Below, one piece after another: positions 1 to 8,414 of a stretch of DNA of 27,973 nt. Position 1 is the first letter of the stretch. Each line of letters starts with the position of its first letter. The stretch lies in the IMG/VR virus record IMGVR_UViG_3300044974_000648, positions 1-27,973 of that record. One strand, given 5' to 3'. Under the pieces are notes generated by a model that did not search any database, was not told the DNA's origin, and saw only the letters and a program-made list of their open reading frames with translations. This DNA comes from a virus. A program made the position numbers and the translations under genes.

Positions 1-35
1 TCGGAAAGATTGAAATTTTTGGATAATTGTATCAT
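1..35 (-). CDS. Start of a probable M15-type endolysin (partial)
   Basis: Only the first eleven codons are inside the window, starting at the ATG at 35-33 and reading M-I-Q-L-S-K-N-F-N-L-S before the edge. Zinc peptidases of the M15A type (phage D-Ala-D-Ala carboxypeptidases or endolysins) very often begin with a similar pattern, a few residues followed by LS-x-NF-x-LSEF. That similarity is the whole basis of the call. The start lies one base after the stop of the 67-residue membrane protein (TAA, A, ATG), so the two genes are probably translationally coupled and could form a lysis cassette. No zinc ligand or catalytic residue is visible here, and no Shine-Dalgarno sequence is obvious. It could be an unrelated gene. 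Confidence 0.45.
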   Translation of the reverse strand, partial: MIQLSKNFNLS

Positions 36-36
36 T

Positions 37-240
37 TTAAGCTGTTATATCAATATTATGGTTAGTAGTAATCTTTACCAAGAATTCCAAAGTCTGTTCC
101 CATAAATTATCGTTCCCAAATATCCAATGTGAAAATATTCCTCCTGCAACAAAGAATCCAAATATAAAACCTATTATAAACTCTTTATTACAAATAAGTT
201 CAATAAAATATGTTTTAAGTTTATCAATAATCTCAATCAT
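37..240 (-). CDS. Small one-span membrane protein, possible holin
   Basis: A 67-residue protein. Residues about 20-41 (from KEFIIGFIFGFFVAGGIF to HWIF) form a single hydrophobic membrane segment, preceded by a short amphipathic stretch and followed by a polar tail of about 25 residues. No family is recognised. The gene overlaps the end of the SNF2-like helicase gene by eight bases and is followed after one base by the start of a probable M15 endolysin. A small membrane protein coupled to an endolysin is the usual arrangement of a holin, which would make pores in the inner membrane to release the enzyme. The role is inferred from position and topology only; a generic phage inner-membrane protein is the alternative. 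Confidence 0.7.
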   Translation of the reverse strand: MIEIIDKLKTYFIELICNKEFIIGFIFGFFVAGGIFSHWIFGNDNLWEQTLEFLVKITTNHNIDITA

Positions 241-1573
241 CTTTATTCTTTAATACCTCAAATAATTCTTCTTGTGTTAAATCTTTATGTCCAATAACTT
301 GCATTACTCTTTCATCCTTACAATCTTTTCCGACTAAATGATATATTATAACAGGTTTATCTTGTCCTCGTCTATGTAATCGATCATTAAATTGAATGTA
401 GCTATCAAGTCTGAATGTAAGACCAAACCATATTATAATTCTTCCTCCTTTTTGGATGTTAAGACCTCTACCGCTATTGCATTGACACAACATCATTTTT
501 ATTTTTCCTTCATTCCATAAAGGCTCTAATCTATTAACTTCTTTAGAATTCATGGTAACAGCATGAGGGAATCTACTTTTTATTCTATCTTCATCGGATT
601 TAAAATTATATGCTACTAAAAAATTATCCTCTGTATGCTGTTTCATTATCTCATCAAGCATATCAAGCTTATTGTTATGTACGATAATAACATTGCGATC
701 CTGATCATAAACAGCTCCATTACAGTATTGAAGTAATTTGTTACATAATACTCCGGCATTAACGGCGGTTACTTCCATTTCTTGTATCTTAAGATAAAAA
801 TCATCCTCAAAAGATTTATATTCTTGATAATTATCTATAATAACCGGAGTAGTAATCATCATTTTGTCCGGTAAATCTAGATAATCCTTACTATCCATGA
901 ATAACCAATTACGTTTTAATTTATTCATGATCAATTTAGGGTATATACATTCATATCCATGACCTTCTCTCTTTTCTCTAAAATAATGATTTCTAAATCC
1001 GGTAACAGTATCACCAAACATTTTTCCTTTATCTATCAAATATTGCTGAGACCAGAAATCTATAAATCCACTAGGTGCAGGAGTTCCGCTAAGTAGTACC
1101 ATATAAATTGATTTAAAATGCTTAAGAGCATTAAAACGATAGGAATCATGACCTTTGAATTCATGACTTTCATCAACAACAATCATACCGTATTTAGAGA
1201 ATCCTTGATCATACATCCATTCCACATTTTCCTGATTTATAACATAGATATCAGCTTCGGCGTTTAATCCTGCCAGTCTTGTTTTCTCATTTCCGCAACA
1301 GATTGAAACTTTAAAATCTCTTGTATGATTCCACTTATCCGTTTCATTTATCCACACATTTTTTGCTATTGTTAAAGGTGCAATAACAAGAAGTTTTTTA
1401 ACTTTTTTACCTATAATTTCAGAAAAAGCTGTAAGAGTACAAATAGTTTTACCGAGTCCCGGTTTTAATCCAAGACCACATCTTTTTTTGTTTAATATGT
1501 AATTGATAGCTTTTAATTGATATTCTTCCAGATCACTTTTATTTAGTATTTTTTGGCTCATACAAAGGTTCAT
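233..1573 (-). CDS. SNF2/DEAD-like phage helicase
   Basis: A 446-residue superfamily 2 ATPase of the short SNF2-like type found in phage replication cassettes. Visible motifs: the phosphate-binding loop KPGLGKT at 37-43 (motif I), DESH at 134-137 (motif II), SGTP at 162-165 (motif III), SGRGLNIQ at 367-374 (motif V) and QFNDRLHRRGQ at 394-404 (motif VI). Both RecA-like lobes are therefore complete. Such enzymes use ATP to translocate on duplex DNA and are thought to help phage replication or recombination. The gene overlaps the preceding VRR-NUC gene by 35 bases. A second in-frame Met at codon 5 (1561) is an equally good start, since neither ATG has a clear ribosome binding site; either start leaves an overlap. 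The two products are probably co-translated and may work together. Confidence 0.93.
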   Translation of the reverse strand: MNLCMSQKILNKSDLEEYQLKAINYILNKKRCGLGLKPGLGKTICTLTAFSEIIGKKVKKLLVIAPLTIAKNVWINETDKWNHTRDFKVSICCGNEKTRLAGLNAEADIYVINQENVEWMYDQGFSKYGMIVVDESHEFKGHDSYRFNALKHFKSIYMVLLSGTPAPSGFIDFWSQQYLIDKGKMFGDTVTGFRNHYFREKREGHGYECIYPKLIMNKLKRNWLFMDSKDYLDLPDKMMITTPVIIDNYQEYKSFEDDFYLKIQEMEVTAVNAGVLCNKLLQYCNGAVYDQDRNVIIVHNNKLDMLDEIMKQHTEDNFLVAYNFKSDEDRIKSRFPHAVTMNSKEVNRLEPLWNEGKIKMMLCQCNSGRGLNIQKGGRIIIWFGLTFRLDSYIQFNDRLHRRGQDKPVIIYHLVGKDCKDERVMQVIGHKDLTQEELFEVLKNKDD

Positions 1574-1889
1574 AAAAGTCGGTATCTAGAATACCATTTA
1601 AATTATTATTTAAGATATCAACACCTCTTTGAATATCATTAACTAAATAAATTGGTGTATTACGATGAATCAGTTTACTAAATACCATTCTTTGCAGGGG
1701 AGTAACTTTACCTGATAGACTTTTGAACTCAATAAAAAATATTTCACCTTTTTTATTTATAAAAACTCTATCAGGTACGCCTCTATTTGAAGGAGAAGTA
1801 AATTTATAAGTAAGGTATCCAAGATCAATAGCTTTCTTAGATATTTTAGATTCTATTTTTCTCTCGGTTAATACCCTAACTTTACGCAT
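1539..1889 (-). CDS. VRR-NUC domain nuclease
   Basis: A 116-residue single-domain nuclease of the VRR-NUC branch of the PD-(D/E)XK fold. Signature residues are GVPDRVF at 37-43 (the PD pair at 39-40) and FFIEFKS at 51-57, giving the E-x-K catalytic pair at 54 and 56; KVTPLQ follows at about 61. Length is normal for phage stand-alone VRR-NUC proteins. Family members cut branched or flapped DNA, and Holliday-junction-like activity has been shown for some; the substrate here is not known. It sits two bases after the DUF2815-type gene and overlaps the SNF2-like helicase gene, an order that recurs in many phage and prophage replication modules that also carry polymerase I and VapE proteins. Confidence 0.92.
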   Translation of the reverse strand: MRKVRVLTERKIESKISKKAIDLGYLTYKFTSPSNRGVPDRVFINKKGEIFFIEFKSLSGKVTPLQRMVFSKLIHRNTPIYLVNDIQRGVDILNNNLNGILDTDFYEPLYEPKNTK

Positions 1890-1891
1890 TC

Positions 1892-2503
1892 TTAAAAAAT
1901 ATCTTCATCATCTTGGATTTTATTAAAATCTTCACTAGCATCTATAGTATCTATTTTACCTCCAAGCATTTCTCCGTCTCTGGCAAATAGTACATGCTGT
2001 AATCTTTTAGTAACTCCTTTAGGTACTTTCTTGAATTCATAAGAATCAATAGTAAATAGGATATGGACAAAACAACCAGGATAAAAAGGGTTTTCATCAA
2101 CTTCAGTATTGAGTAATTGCCCTTTAATTAAGCTTAACTTAGGTTGTATCTTATTTTTTACATTAAGAATATAATGTCCTTTTAAATACTCACAATTAGC
2201 TTTCCTTTCTTTACCTTGTTCTGTCGAATCATCAATGGATTTGTAGATTTCATCACCATCTTTAAATAATTCATATAAATGTTTTTTAACTTTAATACGT
2301 CTTAAAACATCATCGGCAGTATCATTAATCTTTTTATAGTATTCCATATGTTTTGGATTACTTTTAGATAAAAGACAATCTACTTTAAATCTTCTTTGTT
2401 CTTCTGTTTCAATGTATTCACTAATAGGCTCTTTCTCAAAAAGATACGGCCATACTATACGTACATTTTCCAGTAATATTTTTTCACTAATTTTTTTAGT
2501 CAT
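1892..2503 (-). CDS. DUF2815-type single-stranded DNA-binding protein
   Basis: A 203-residue protein that resembles the DUF2815 family of phage proteins. The N-terminal stretch LENVRIVWPYLFEKEPI (about 11-27) matches the typical family opening (ENVRISYPHLFE-like), followed by a region that refers to a converted sample size of about 200 residues and ends in an acidic tail (EDFNKIQDDEDIF, about 191-203). An acidic C-terminal tail is typical of single-stranded DNA-binding proteins such as T7 gp2.5, to which this family is thought to be related. Its neighbours, DUF2800-type protein upstream and VRR-NUC downstream, are the usual partners. A good ribosome binding site (AAAAGGT) lies just before the start. 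The DNA-binding role is inferred from family and context. Confidence 0.8.
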   Translation of the reverse strand: MTKKISEKILLENVRIVWPYLFEKEPISEYIETEEQRRFKVDCLLSKSNPKHMEYYKKINDTADDVLRRIKVKKHLYELFKDGDEIYKSIDDSTEQGKERKANCEYLKGHYILNVKNKIQPKLSLIKGQLLNTEVDENPFYPGCFVHILFTIDSYEFKKVPKGVTKRLQHVLFARDGEMLGGKIDTIDASEDFNKIQDDEDIF

Positions 2504-2544
2504 AGTTAATACCTTTTAATTTATTTAATTTTTTTTAATATTGT

Positions 2545-3696
2545 TTAATCTGTTAATAATTCTTCTATGGAATATTCCTGTTTTACTATTATTTTATCTG
2601 TAACCTCCTTTGTTGTTAAATGTTTGATATCATCTTTAGATAAAAGTTTTTCAGCTTTTGTAATCGATATGAGTTTTCTTATAGTTTCATAAGCATCATC
2701 ACCTAGTAAACGTGTTAAATGCTCTTCTGCTGTATCTATCCATTTACGATTGGATAACTTGTCTTTAAGTTCATAATCAGCAAAACTACCTTCATGTAAC
2801 TTTGTTTTAATGTAATCTTCAATAGCATTAAGATACAGAATTATTACATCTTTTTTATCATAAATAGCACTTATTTCTTCTTCCGATAACATTCTAATAC
2901 GAGCTAAAGTCGTATTCTTATCTTTAATATTATCTATTACAGGCAAAGTATTAGCTAAACTACTGCAAGTAGCTTTTGCTTTGCAGAATTGACATGCTTT
3001 TTTAGAAGGAATACGTATTGCCGTTGGAGAATAAGCTTGTTCTATACTACTTTTTATTAAATCCAGTCTTTTACCCTGTAATAAAGATTTAAGTTCATCA
3101 TCCCTTAATTCCCAGCAACTATCAGATATATAGGGCTGAACTATATGTAAATATAGTTTTATATATTTATGTATATTATTACATTTAAATTTAGGTATTT
3201 CATCTTCAAGTAATCTTAAAAAACCATAATCATTTAAAACACCGAGAGCGTATAACATAAGTTGATAATTTTCATAAGCTTCGACTTTTACGCCCATACC
3301 AAACTTATAATCTATAACATGAAGCTCATATGTTTTATTTTCTTCGTTATAACATAAGACAATACTATCAACACTACCTCCCATCTCTTCGAAAGGAGGA
3401 ACAAGGAAATCAAGATTAAATCTCTGTTCGTGAAATTCTATAAGAGTTTTTTTATCGCGTTTAACAGAATAAAAGTATTCTTGAGCTTTTTTAACTATTT
3501 CCTGTAAATCCTCCGGTAAATCTTTTTTCCATTCTTTATGTCCATTAATCAGTTTATTTACCCTATCATGCAACATAGTGCCTTTCTCTGCATAAACGGA
3601 GGTAGTATTAGGTAAATCTTTTTCTGCATGCAAACTTCCCGGACATAGCATACGTCTTTCAAAATTGGATGGACTAATTAATGTGTGTTTAGACAT
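2545..3696 (-). CDS. DUF2800-type RecB-like nuclease with a Cys cluster
   Basis: A 383-residue protein of the DUF2800 type, a Cas4/RecB-like PD-(D/E)XK nuclease common in phage replication blocks. Visible residues: Cys18 in the opening LCPGS; His43 in GTMLHD; Asp110 in GGSVDSIV; Asp129 and Lys131 in VIDYKFG; Gln145 in ENYQLMLYA. A second cysteine group, C235, C238 and C244 (ACQFCKAKATC), pairs with Cys18 to make the four-cysteine set that holds an iron-sulphur cluster in Cas4 and AddB nucleases. Activity is expected on DNA ends, supporting replication-linked recombination. The gene overlaps the 102-residue gene by eight bases and lies 41 bases upstream of the DUF2815-type gene. Confidence in the fold is high; the biological substrate is unknown. 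Confidence 0.88.
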   Translation of the reverse strand: MSKHTLISPSNFERRMLCPGSLHAEKDLPNTTSVYAEKGTMLHDRVNKLINGHKEWKKDLPEDLQEIVKKAQEYFYSVKRDKKTLIEFHEQRFNLDFLVPPFEEMGGSVDSIVLCYNEENKTYELHVIDYKFGMGVKVEAYENYQLMLYALGVLNDYGFLRLLEDEIPKFKCNNIHKYIKLYLHIVQPYISDSCWELRDDELKSLLQGKRLDLIKSSIEQAYSPTAIRIPSKKACQFCKAKATCSSLANTLPVIDNIKDKNTTLARIRMLSEEEISAIYDKKDVIILYLNAIEDYIKTKLHEGSFADYELKDKLSNRKWIDTAEEHLTRLLGDDAYETIRKLISITKAEKLLSKDDIKHLTTKEVTDKIIVKQEYSIEELLTD

Positions 3697-3997
3697 TGAT
3701 GTATTTCTCTCTTTCCTTAATTAAAAAATTAACAGAAAAATCAATATATGTAGAATTTGTTATCTCATGACTACTATAATTATCTCTACCAAAATCTATT
3801 ATCCAATCAACAATACAGTTTATAGGCTGTTCTCTGATAACTTTGAAAACTCGTATATCGTCCTCATCAACATCTACTCCATAACATATTTCAAGAAGAA
3901 CGTTTATAGCCATCTCTTTTTCCAGAAGATTAATATCCTTGTTTAGATACTTCTCTATTATTAATGTTTCTATTTCTGATTTTTTATCAATTAACAT
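3689..3997 (-). CDS. Unknown 102-residue replication-block protein
   Basis: Not recognised. The protein is acidic in the middle (VDVDEDD at about 40-46), soluble by inspection and probably largely helical, with no cysteine motif, signal peptide or membrane segment. A clear ribosome binding site (AAGGT) spaced for the ATG at 3997 supports the start. It begins eight bases after the stop of the fused polymerase and overlaps the DUF2800-type nuclease start by eight bases, so it belongs to the replication operon and is probably translated with it. A small accessory protein of the polymerase or nuclease is a guess from position only. Confidence 0.78.
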   Translation of the reverse strand: MLIDKKSEIETLIIEKYLNKDINLLEKEMAINVLLEICYGVDVDEDDIRVFKVIREQPINCIVDWIIDFGRDNYSSHEITNSTYIDFSVNFLIKEREKYINV

Positions 3998-4005
3998 AAA
4001 TTACC

Positions 4006-7000
4006 TTATAATCTATCGGTATCTTTAATTTCCGTAATATTTAAAGTCGGATACCTTGGTTCAACTTTTCTTACGCCTGCAATCATTGCTCCTGTTATAT
4101 GATTCTTTATTTCAATGTATTTAGCTTCGTCCTGTATTAACTCTATCGGTACTTCAAATACAAGCTCATCATGAACAGTATTAACCAAGTAACCTTTTAA
4201 ATAATCCGGAAGAGCAATCAACGTCTCAAGTAATACTTCCCCGCAAGAACCTTGAACTGCCGTATTAATCATCTCACAATACGCCTTATCCATATCCTCA
4301 AAGAATCTTTTCCTACCTCCTTTAGTTAAAGCATAACCTCTAACCCTGCAATCTGCTCTTTCTTTATCAGACCAACGTTTTAAGAAAGAATATGTACTCC
4401 AGAACTTTGTTTTAATTAGTGTTGCTTCTTCTTCAGTTAAAACAACATTGTAATTGTCCTTGGCATTATCAATAAACCTACTTGCTCCCATGCCATACAA
4501 GAATCCGAAGTTAGCAGCTTTAGCTTTTTGTCTTTCAGATTTTTGCCAATCTATAGGTTTTTCCATAAATTCCTTAAGCGGCATATTGTTTAATCTTGCT
4601 GCCATAATAGCATGAGGATCTTTACCTGCGTTAAAAGCTTCAATCAATACTTTCTCGTTTGACATGGCAGCAACCATTCTTAGTTCCTGACCCGAGAAAT
4701 CAGCTCTTATAAACCTGTAACCGTCTCTTGCCTTAAAGATATGACGGAATCCTGATCGTGGAAAATTCTGGGCATTAGGTTTTACAGTAGCAAGTCTTCC
4801 TGTCTCTGTACCGCAAATTAAAGTGTTAATAGGTAATCTATCATTTACAATATTCTCCTCTACTCCGGATATCATATTATTAAGTAGAGAATTTGTACTT
4901 CTAACTTCCTCTACTATCTTCATAACATCAGGAGTTACTTTAGCCATAAGTTCTTTTTTAGTTCTTATGTTCCTTGCAGGAGTAATTATCTCTTCAAATC
5001 CAAGATCAATTAATTTCTGCAATAACTCATCTTTTTTGTTTTCCGTATCAAGTTTTAATTTTTTAAAAGCTTCAATATCAACAGGTAATCCACGTTTAGA
5101 ATAATCATCTATAATAAAACTGGCTTTATACATCCTATCATATACAGTCTTATTCCCATTTTTATATTTTTCCCATAATATGTAAGTAGCCTTAGCATCT
5201 TTAGCAGCGTATTCTAGTTGTTCTTCCGTTAATTCTCCTGACCAATCAGAAGTTTGCATTACTTTCTTGTTGTTATAAGTAATACCTGTTTCTAAGCTTA
5301 AATCGCTTAATCCACAGCGTTTACTGGAAGTAGAAGCATGGTACGCTATCATTGAACAATCAAGATTCTTTAAATAAGGCATAAACGATCTCTCAAAAGA
5401 AGCGTTATGAGCAACAAACCTGATCTCTGATAATATTTGTTTTTCTTCATTTGTTAGAGGTGCATCATAAAGTTTATAAATGAATATCTTATCTATAGTA
5501 GGATTATATATTTGAAGTAATGCTACTATGCTGTTACTTGGATTTAATCCGGTAGTCTCAATATCAATGCCGTAAGTAACATCTGATATACTATAATTTT
5601 TAAAATGAAGTAATCGGGTTTTTTTATCTATTAATTCGTATTTAACATCAATTATAGGAACTTCCTTAACAGTAGATTCCTTTTTAATTTTATCAACTTT
5701 TTGTATATCAATATTTTCAGTTGGATTTTGTTCTATTTGATACTGATCTTCATTGATATCTTCTTCAAGAATAGTATCATCTGTTATAGTATTATCATCT
5801 TCTATATACGGATCTATACCAAATATAAACACTCTATACCCACCTCTAATACTAACTTTAAAACCATGTATTCTTAAAATTTCGGCTAATTGACCGGAAG
5901 TTTTACGATCATTCTTAACACTGGAATCAAGTTTTCTTATTTCATTAAGTATATCCCCGGGTCTTCTATCTTTAACACCTTTTGCTTGACCGTTTTTATC
6001 TTTATTAGTTAAATCGATATATAAATCTACTATATACATTGCTCTATCCAATTTATTAAATATAGCACATAAAGATTTAAGTTTTTTTCTTTCTTCTTCA
6101 TTAAGTTCATATAAAGGTGATATTTCTTTACCTGGATTATTTTTACGATATATAGGTAATTCAATTTTTATTTCTTCTAGTAATTGTGCATATATCTGCA
6201 TTATATCAAAATCTACATATTCTATTTTTTTTATAGGTAAAGGTAGAAATCTTGTGTTTTCTTCTTCGATATCTAAAAATTGAGGACGATTAATAGTTCC
6301 GGTAAAAACAGTTAATCTTCTTGTTTCAAGGTGATCCGTTATATATTTTAAATCTACTTTATCTTTTGTTTTAGATATAAAATTCTTTATTTTACCGCTA
6401 TATTTTTTAGAAATAAGTACATCATCAAGTTCACCTAGTTCAACTATAGAAGATTCAATAAGACTTTTATAAACCATTCTATCTTTTAAATCTATTTCTG
6501 CATTTTCATCAAAAAAGTATAATTCTTTAGATAAATCTGTAGGCGTTAATTTAGACATAAAAGTTGATTTACCTATATGCTCTTTACCTTGAAATATTAA
6601 AACCTGTCTTGCACGTAATCCAATACTACCTTCATTAAAACAATTAATGTATATGTATTGTTTCAAAAATTTTTTTAATATTATTTTCTTCATTTGCTCC
6701 CAATCTTCTGATACATGAAGAATTGAATAAAAATCTTCTAGTCTATCAACTCCATCCCATTTAAGTTTTAATAAACTTTCTTTTACAGGATTAATAGGAT
6801 AAGTGTTTGCTATAAAATGTAGATTTTTAAGCAATACATTATAATCAGAACTTAATTTATGTGTTATACATCTATGCCAAAGCCATAACTTTTTTGTACC
6901 TATTCTATCAGGATTTGGGTCATACAAATTATTCTCTGTATAATTAGTAGCTTCACTATATTCAATATGATCAATATCAAGATCAACTCTTTTTTTTACC

Positions 7001-8070
7001 TGATTGTACCAAGGCTTAACATTATAATAAGCAAATAATGCTTTATAATTTGCAAATTCATTAGAAATAGGTTTACCATTCTTTTTTTTAATAGGAAATA
7101 TAAGATTTTTAATATGTAATTTATCTCTTTCAAACTGATTAACTCTGCCTATAATTGTTGCAAAAGTAAGAGGTCTTTTTTTATCTTCGGTTTTAGCATT
7201 TTTATAATGAGTCTTACATCCGGAAATAATACTTTCTTTAGTTCTCTTGGTATCCTCTTTTAAACTCCATTCAAGTAATATATCCAGTCCTTCTTTGCTT
7301 CCTTGATATTGATGGTGAAGAGCAAAAACAACATCTCTCCATTCATCATAACTTATATATGCTGAAGAATATCCGCTTAATACCTCTTTTACTCTATCCG
7401 TTGTAACATCCGGTAACGGTAAATGATTAGCAGCTAATTCAATATCGGATATACTATCTATTTCCTTATCTAAAATTATTGTGTTTGTATCTTCTCCTTT
7501 GTACGTATAACCGTATTTACCTAAATCCAGCAGTTTACCTTCAACGTATTTAGCAATAAATCTATCTTTATCTTTATTTTTTCTAATACAAGGTACAAAC
7601 ATTCTTCTTGTAGCTTCATAACTTGTATTATCTATAGCTTTTCCTAAATTTTCGCTGAATATATCCGTAACAATAGATATGGAAAGAGCCTCATAAATTT
7701 CCGGTTCTATTAAACTATTTGGAAATAAAATAATACGTAACTTTGGAATTAAATATGTGTGACTATATGTTGTATAAAGCAGATATACATAACCTGATAA
7801 TGATTTTTCAATATCCTTAAGCATGATATCAAAATTATCGGCGTAATTATCTAAATCATAAATAAAAAATGATCTATATTTAAGATTTTCCGACTTGATA
7901 CCATTATCATAAAATCCTCCGGATATTAAAGGTAAGTCAGCTTTTTTTGTATTTACTGTTGATATAGCATATTCTTTTAATTTATCTTTAATTGAAATTA
8001 TATCTAAATTTAAAACCTCTGGTTTAATATCGGTTTTAGAAGAAAAGAAACTAACCGTAAAAGTATTCAT
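4006..8070 (-). CDS. Fused primase-VapE helicase-exonuclease-DNA polymerase I
   Basis: One open frame of 1354 residues carrying the core of a replisome. Residues 1-180: archaeo-eukaryotic-primase-like domain, with DLD at 72-74, SH at 103-104 and the RRMFVPC stretch at 155-161. About 205-315: PriCT-2-like segment. About 345-750: VapE helicase, Walker A GKEHIGKST at 495-503, ELGELDD at 544-550 and the arginine-finger-like region near 590-612. About 752-803: acidic low-complexity linker. About 830-970: DnaQ-like 3'-5' exonuclease, DIETTGL (D836, E838), AHNASFE (887-893) and YxxxD (Y954, D958). About 975-1354: family A polymerase, motif A DFSGQELR (D1124, E1129), motif B with R1180, K1184, F1188 and Y1192, motif C VHDE (1299-1302). 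All catalytic residues are present. In related cassettes VapE and polymerase are separate genes. Phe at 1188 is the residue type expected to disfavour dideoxynucleotides. The start has only a weak ribosome binding site. Confidence 0.95.
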   Translation of the reverse strand: MNTFTVSFFSSKTDIKPEVLNLDIISIKDKLKEYAISTVNTKKADLPLISGGFYDNGIKSENLKYRSFFIYDLDNYADNFDIMLKDIEKSLSGYVYLLYTTYSHTYLIPKLRIILFPNSLIEPEIYEALSISIVTDIFSENLGKAIDNTSYEATRRMFVPCIRKNKDKDRFIAKYVEGKLLDLGKYGYTYKGEDTNTIILDKEIDSISDIELAANHLPLPDVTTDRVKEVLSGYSSAYISYDEWRDVVFALHHQYQGSKEGLDILLEWSLKEDTKRTKESIISGCKTHYKNAKTEDKKRPLTFATIIGRVNQFERDKLHIKNLIFPIKKKNGKPISNEFANYKALFAYYNVKPWYNQVKKRVDLDIDHIEYSEATNYTENNLYDPNPDRIGTKKLWLWHRCITHKLSSDYNVLLKNLHFIANTYPINPVKESLLKLKWDGVDRLEDFYSILHVSEDWEQMKKIILKKFLKQYIYINCFNEGSIGLRARQVLIFQGKEHIGKSTFMSKLTPTDLSKELYFFDENAEIDLKDRMVYKSLIESSIVELGELDDVLISKKYSGKIKNFISKTKDKVDLKYITDHLETRRLTVFTGTINRPQFLDIEEENTRFLPLPIKKIEYVDFDIMQIYAQLLEEIKIELPIYRKNNPGKEISPLYELNEEERKKLKSLCAIFNKLDRAMYIVDLYIDLTNKDKNGQAKGVKDRRPGDILNEIRKLDSSVKNDRKTSGQLAEILRIHGFKVSIRGGYRVFIFGIDPYIEDDNTITDDTILEEDINEDQYQIEQNPTENIDIQKVDKIKKESTVKEVPIIDVKYELIDKKTRLLHFKNYSISDVTYGIDIETTGLNPSNSIVALLQIYNPTIDKIFIYKLYDAPLTNEEKQILSEIRFVAHNASFERSFMPYLKNLDCSMIAYHASTSSKRCGLSDLSLETGITYNNKKVMQTSDWSGELTEEQLEYAAKDAKATYILWEKYKNGNKTVYDRMYKASFIIDDYSKRGLPVDIEAFKKLKLDTENKKDELLQKLIDLGFEEIITPARNIRTKKELMAKVTPDVMKIVEEVRSTNSLLNNMISGVEENIVNDRLPINTLICGTETGRLATVKPNAQNFPRSGFRHIFKARDGYRFIRADFSGQELRMVAAMSNEKVLIEAFNAGKDPHAIMAARLNNMPLKEFMEKPIDWQKSERQKAKAANFGFLYGMGASRFIDNAKDNYNVVLTEEEATLIKTKFWSTYSFLKRWSDKERADCRVRGYALTKGGRKRFFEDMDKAYCEMINTAVQGSCGEVLLETLIALPDYLKGYLVNTVHDELVFEVPIELIQDEAKYIEIKNHITGAMIAGVRKVEPRYPTLNITEIKDTDRL
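5662..5817 (-). other. Acidic linker joining helicase and polymerase halves
   Basis: Codons of residues 752-803 of the fused replication protein. The segment is rich in Asp, Glu, Asn and Thr, then turns basic (KVDKIKKEST at 791-800); it has no domain-like hydrophobic pattern. It marks the boundary where a VapE gene and an exonuclease-polymerase gene appear to have been joined. No stop codon or frame change is present in it. A proteolytic site here could give two separate enzymes, but that is speculation. Confidence 0.7.
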
Positions 8071-8096
8071 ACAATGAAATTTTTTGAAGATTTATT

Positions 8097-8222
8097 TTAA
8101 TGAAGATATTTCAAATACAAAATAGAATCAACAGACATTTTATCTTTAACAAGAAAAACACCTAAAACATAAATACATACTATAGCTACAACAAATAACT
8201 TTGTTTTTGTATTACACTTCAT
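8097..8222 (-). CDS. 41-residue membrane peptide
   Basis: A short frame starting at the ATG at 8222-8220 and ending with TAA at 8099-8097. It encodes a basic N-terminus (MKCNTKTK), one hydrophobic segment of about 17 residues (LFVVAIVCIYVLGVFLV) and a short polar tail, the layout of a small inner-membrane protein. Its start overlaps the end of the ribbon-helix-helix gene by 11 bases, which suggests translational coupling and explains the lack of a strong ribosome binding site. The next gene, the fused polymerase, starts 26 bases later. Function unknown; small membrane peptides in early phage operons sometimes alter superinfection or host membrane functions, but nothing here shows that. Confidence 0.6.
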   Translation of the reverse strand: MKCNTKTKLFVVAIVCIYVLGVFLVKDKMSVDSILYLKYLH

Positions 8223-8376
8223 TTTTATTCTTGTTTTTATTATTCTTAGGTAACGTTGAATAGAACTGTTTAATTATAAAAACAATCTGCGATGTCCTAC
8301 TCCGCTGATTTTTTTTAGCGTCTTTATCTATAATTTCAACTGTTTTATCATCAAGTAGGAAATTTATGTGTTTCAT
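8212..8376 (-). CDS. Ribbon-helix-helix (CopG/Arc-like) regulator, 54 residues
   Basis: Starts at the ATG at 8376-8374 and stops with TAA at 8214-8212. The sequence fits a ribbon-helix-helix DNA-binding protein: a beta strand with alternating pattern (KHINFLLDD, residues 2-10), a first helix (KTVEIIDKDAKKN, 11-23), a turn with RSRT (25-28) typical of CopG/MetJ/Arc proteins, a second helix (SQIVFIIKQFYSTL, 29-42) and a Lys/Asn-rich tail. Such proteins act as dimers and read operators through the paired strands. A promoter with a 15-bp inverted repeat over its -10 element lies directly upstream and one repeat arm includes the start codon, so autorepression is likely. The gene heads the replication block and may control it. 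Confidence 0.8.
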   Translation of the reverse strand: MKHINFLLDDKTVEIIDKDAKKNQRSRTSQIVFIIKQFYSTLPKNNKNKNKNEV

Positions 8377-8414
8377 ATAAACTACTTATAAAATTACTAT
8401 AAATAGTTTATATG
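8374..8414. promoter_or_regulatory. 15-bp inverted repeat, probable operator
   Basis: Arms 8374-8388 (CATATAAACTACTTA) and 8400-8414 (TAAATAGTTTATATG) are complementary at 14 of 15 positions, separated by 11 bases, so the arm centres are 26 bases apart. One arm contains the -10 box of the promoter at 8407-8435, the other covers the start codon of the ribbon-helix-helix gene. The predicted transcription start falls near 8400, between the arms, so the repeat is unlikely to act as an RNA hairpin and is better explained as a two-site operator. Binding by the adjacent regulator is inferred. Confidence 0.7.

Noticed and set aside
4823-5104. Open frame on the plus strand within the polymerase gene
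   Set aside because: It lies wholly opposite polymerase motif A and nearby coding sequence, has no family resemblance, and all other genes are on the minus strand.
8374-8414. Inverted repeat as an RNA hairpin or attachment site
   Set aside because: The predicted transcription start falls between the arms, and no integrase gene was seen; an operator explains it better.
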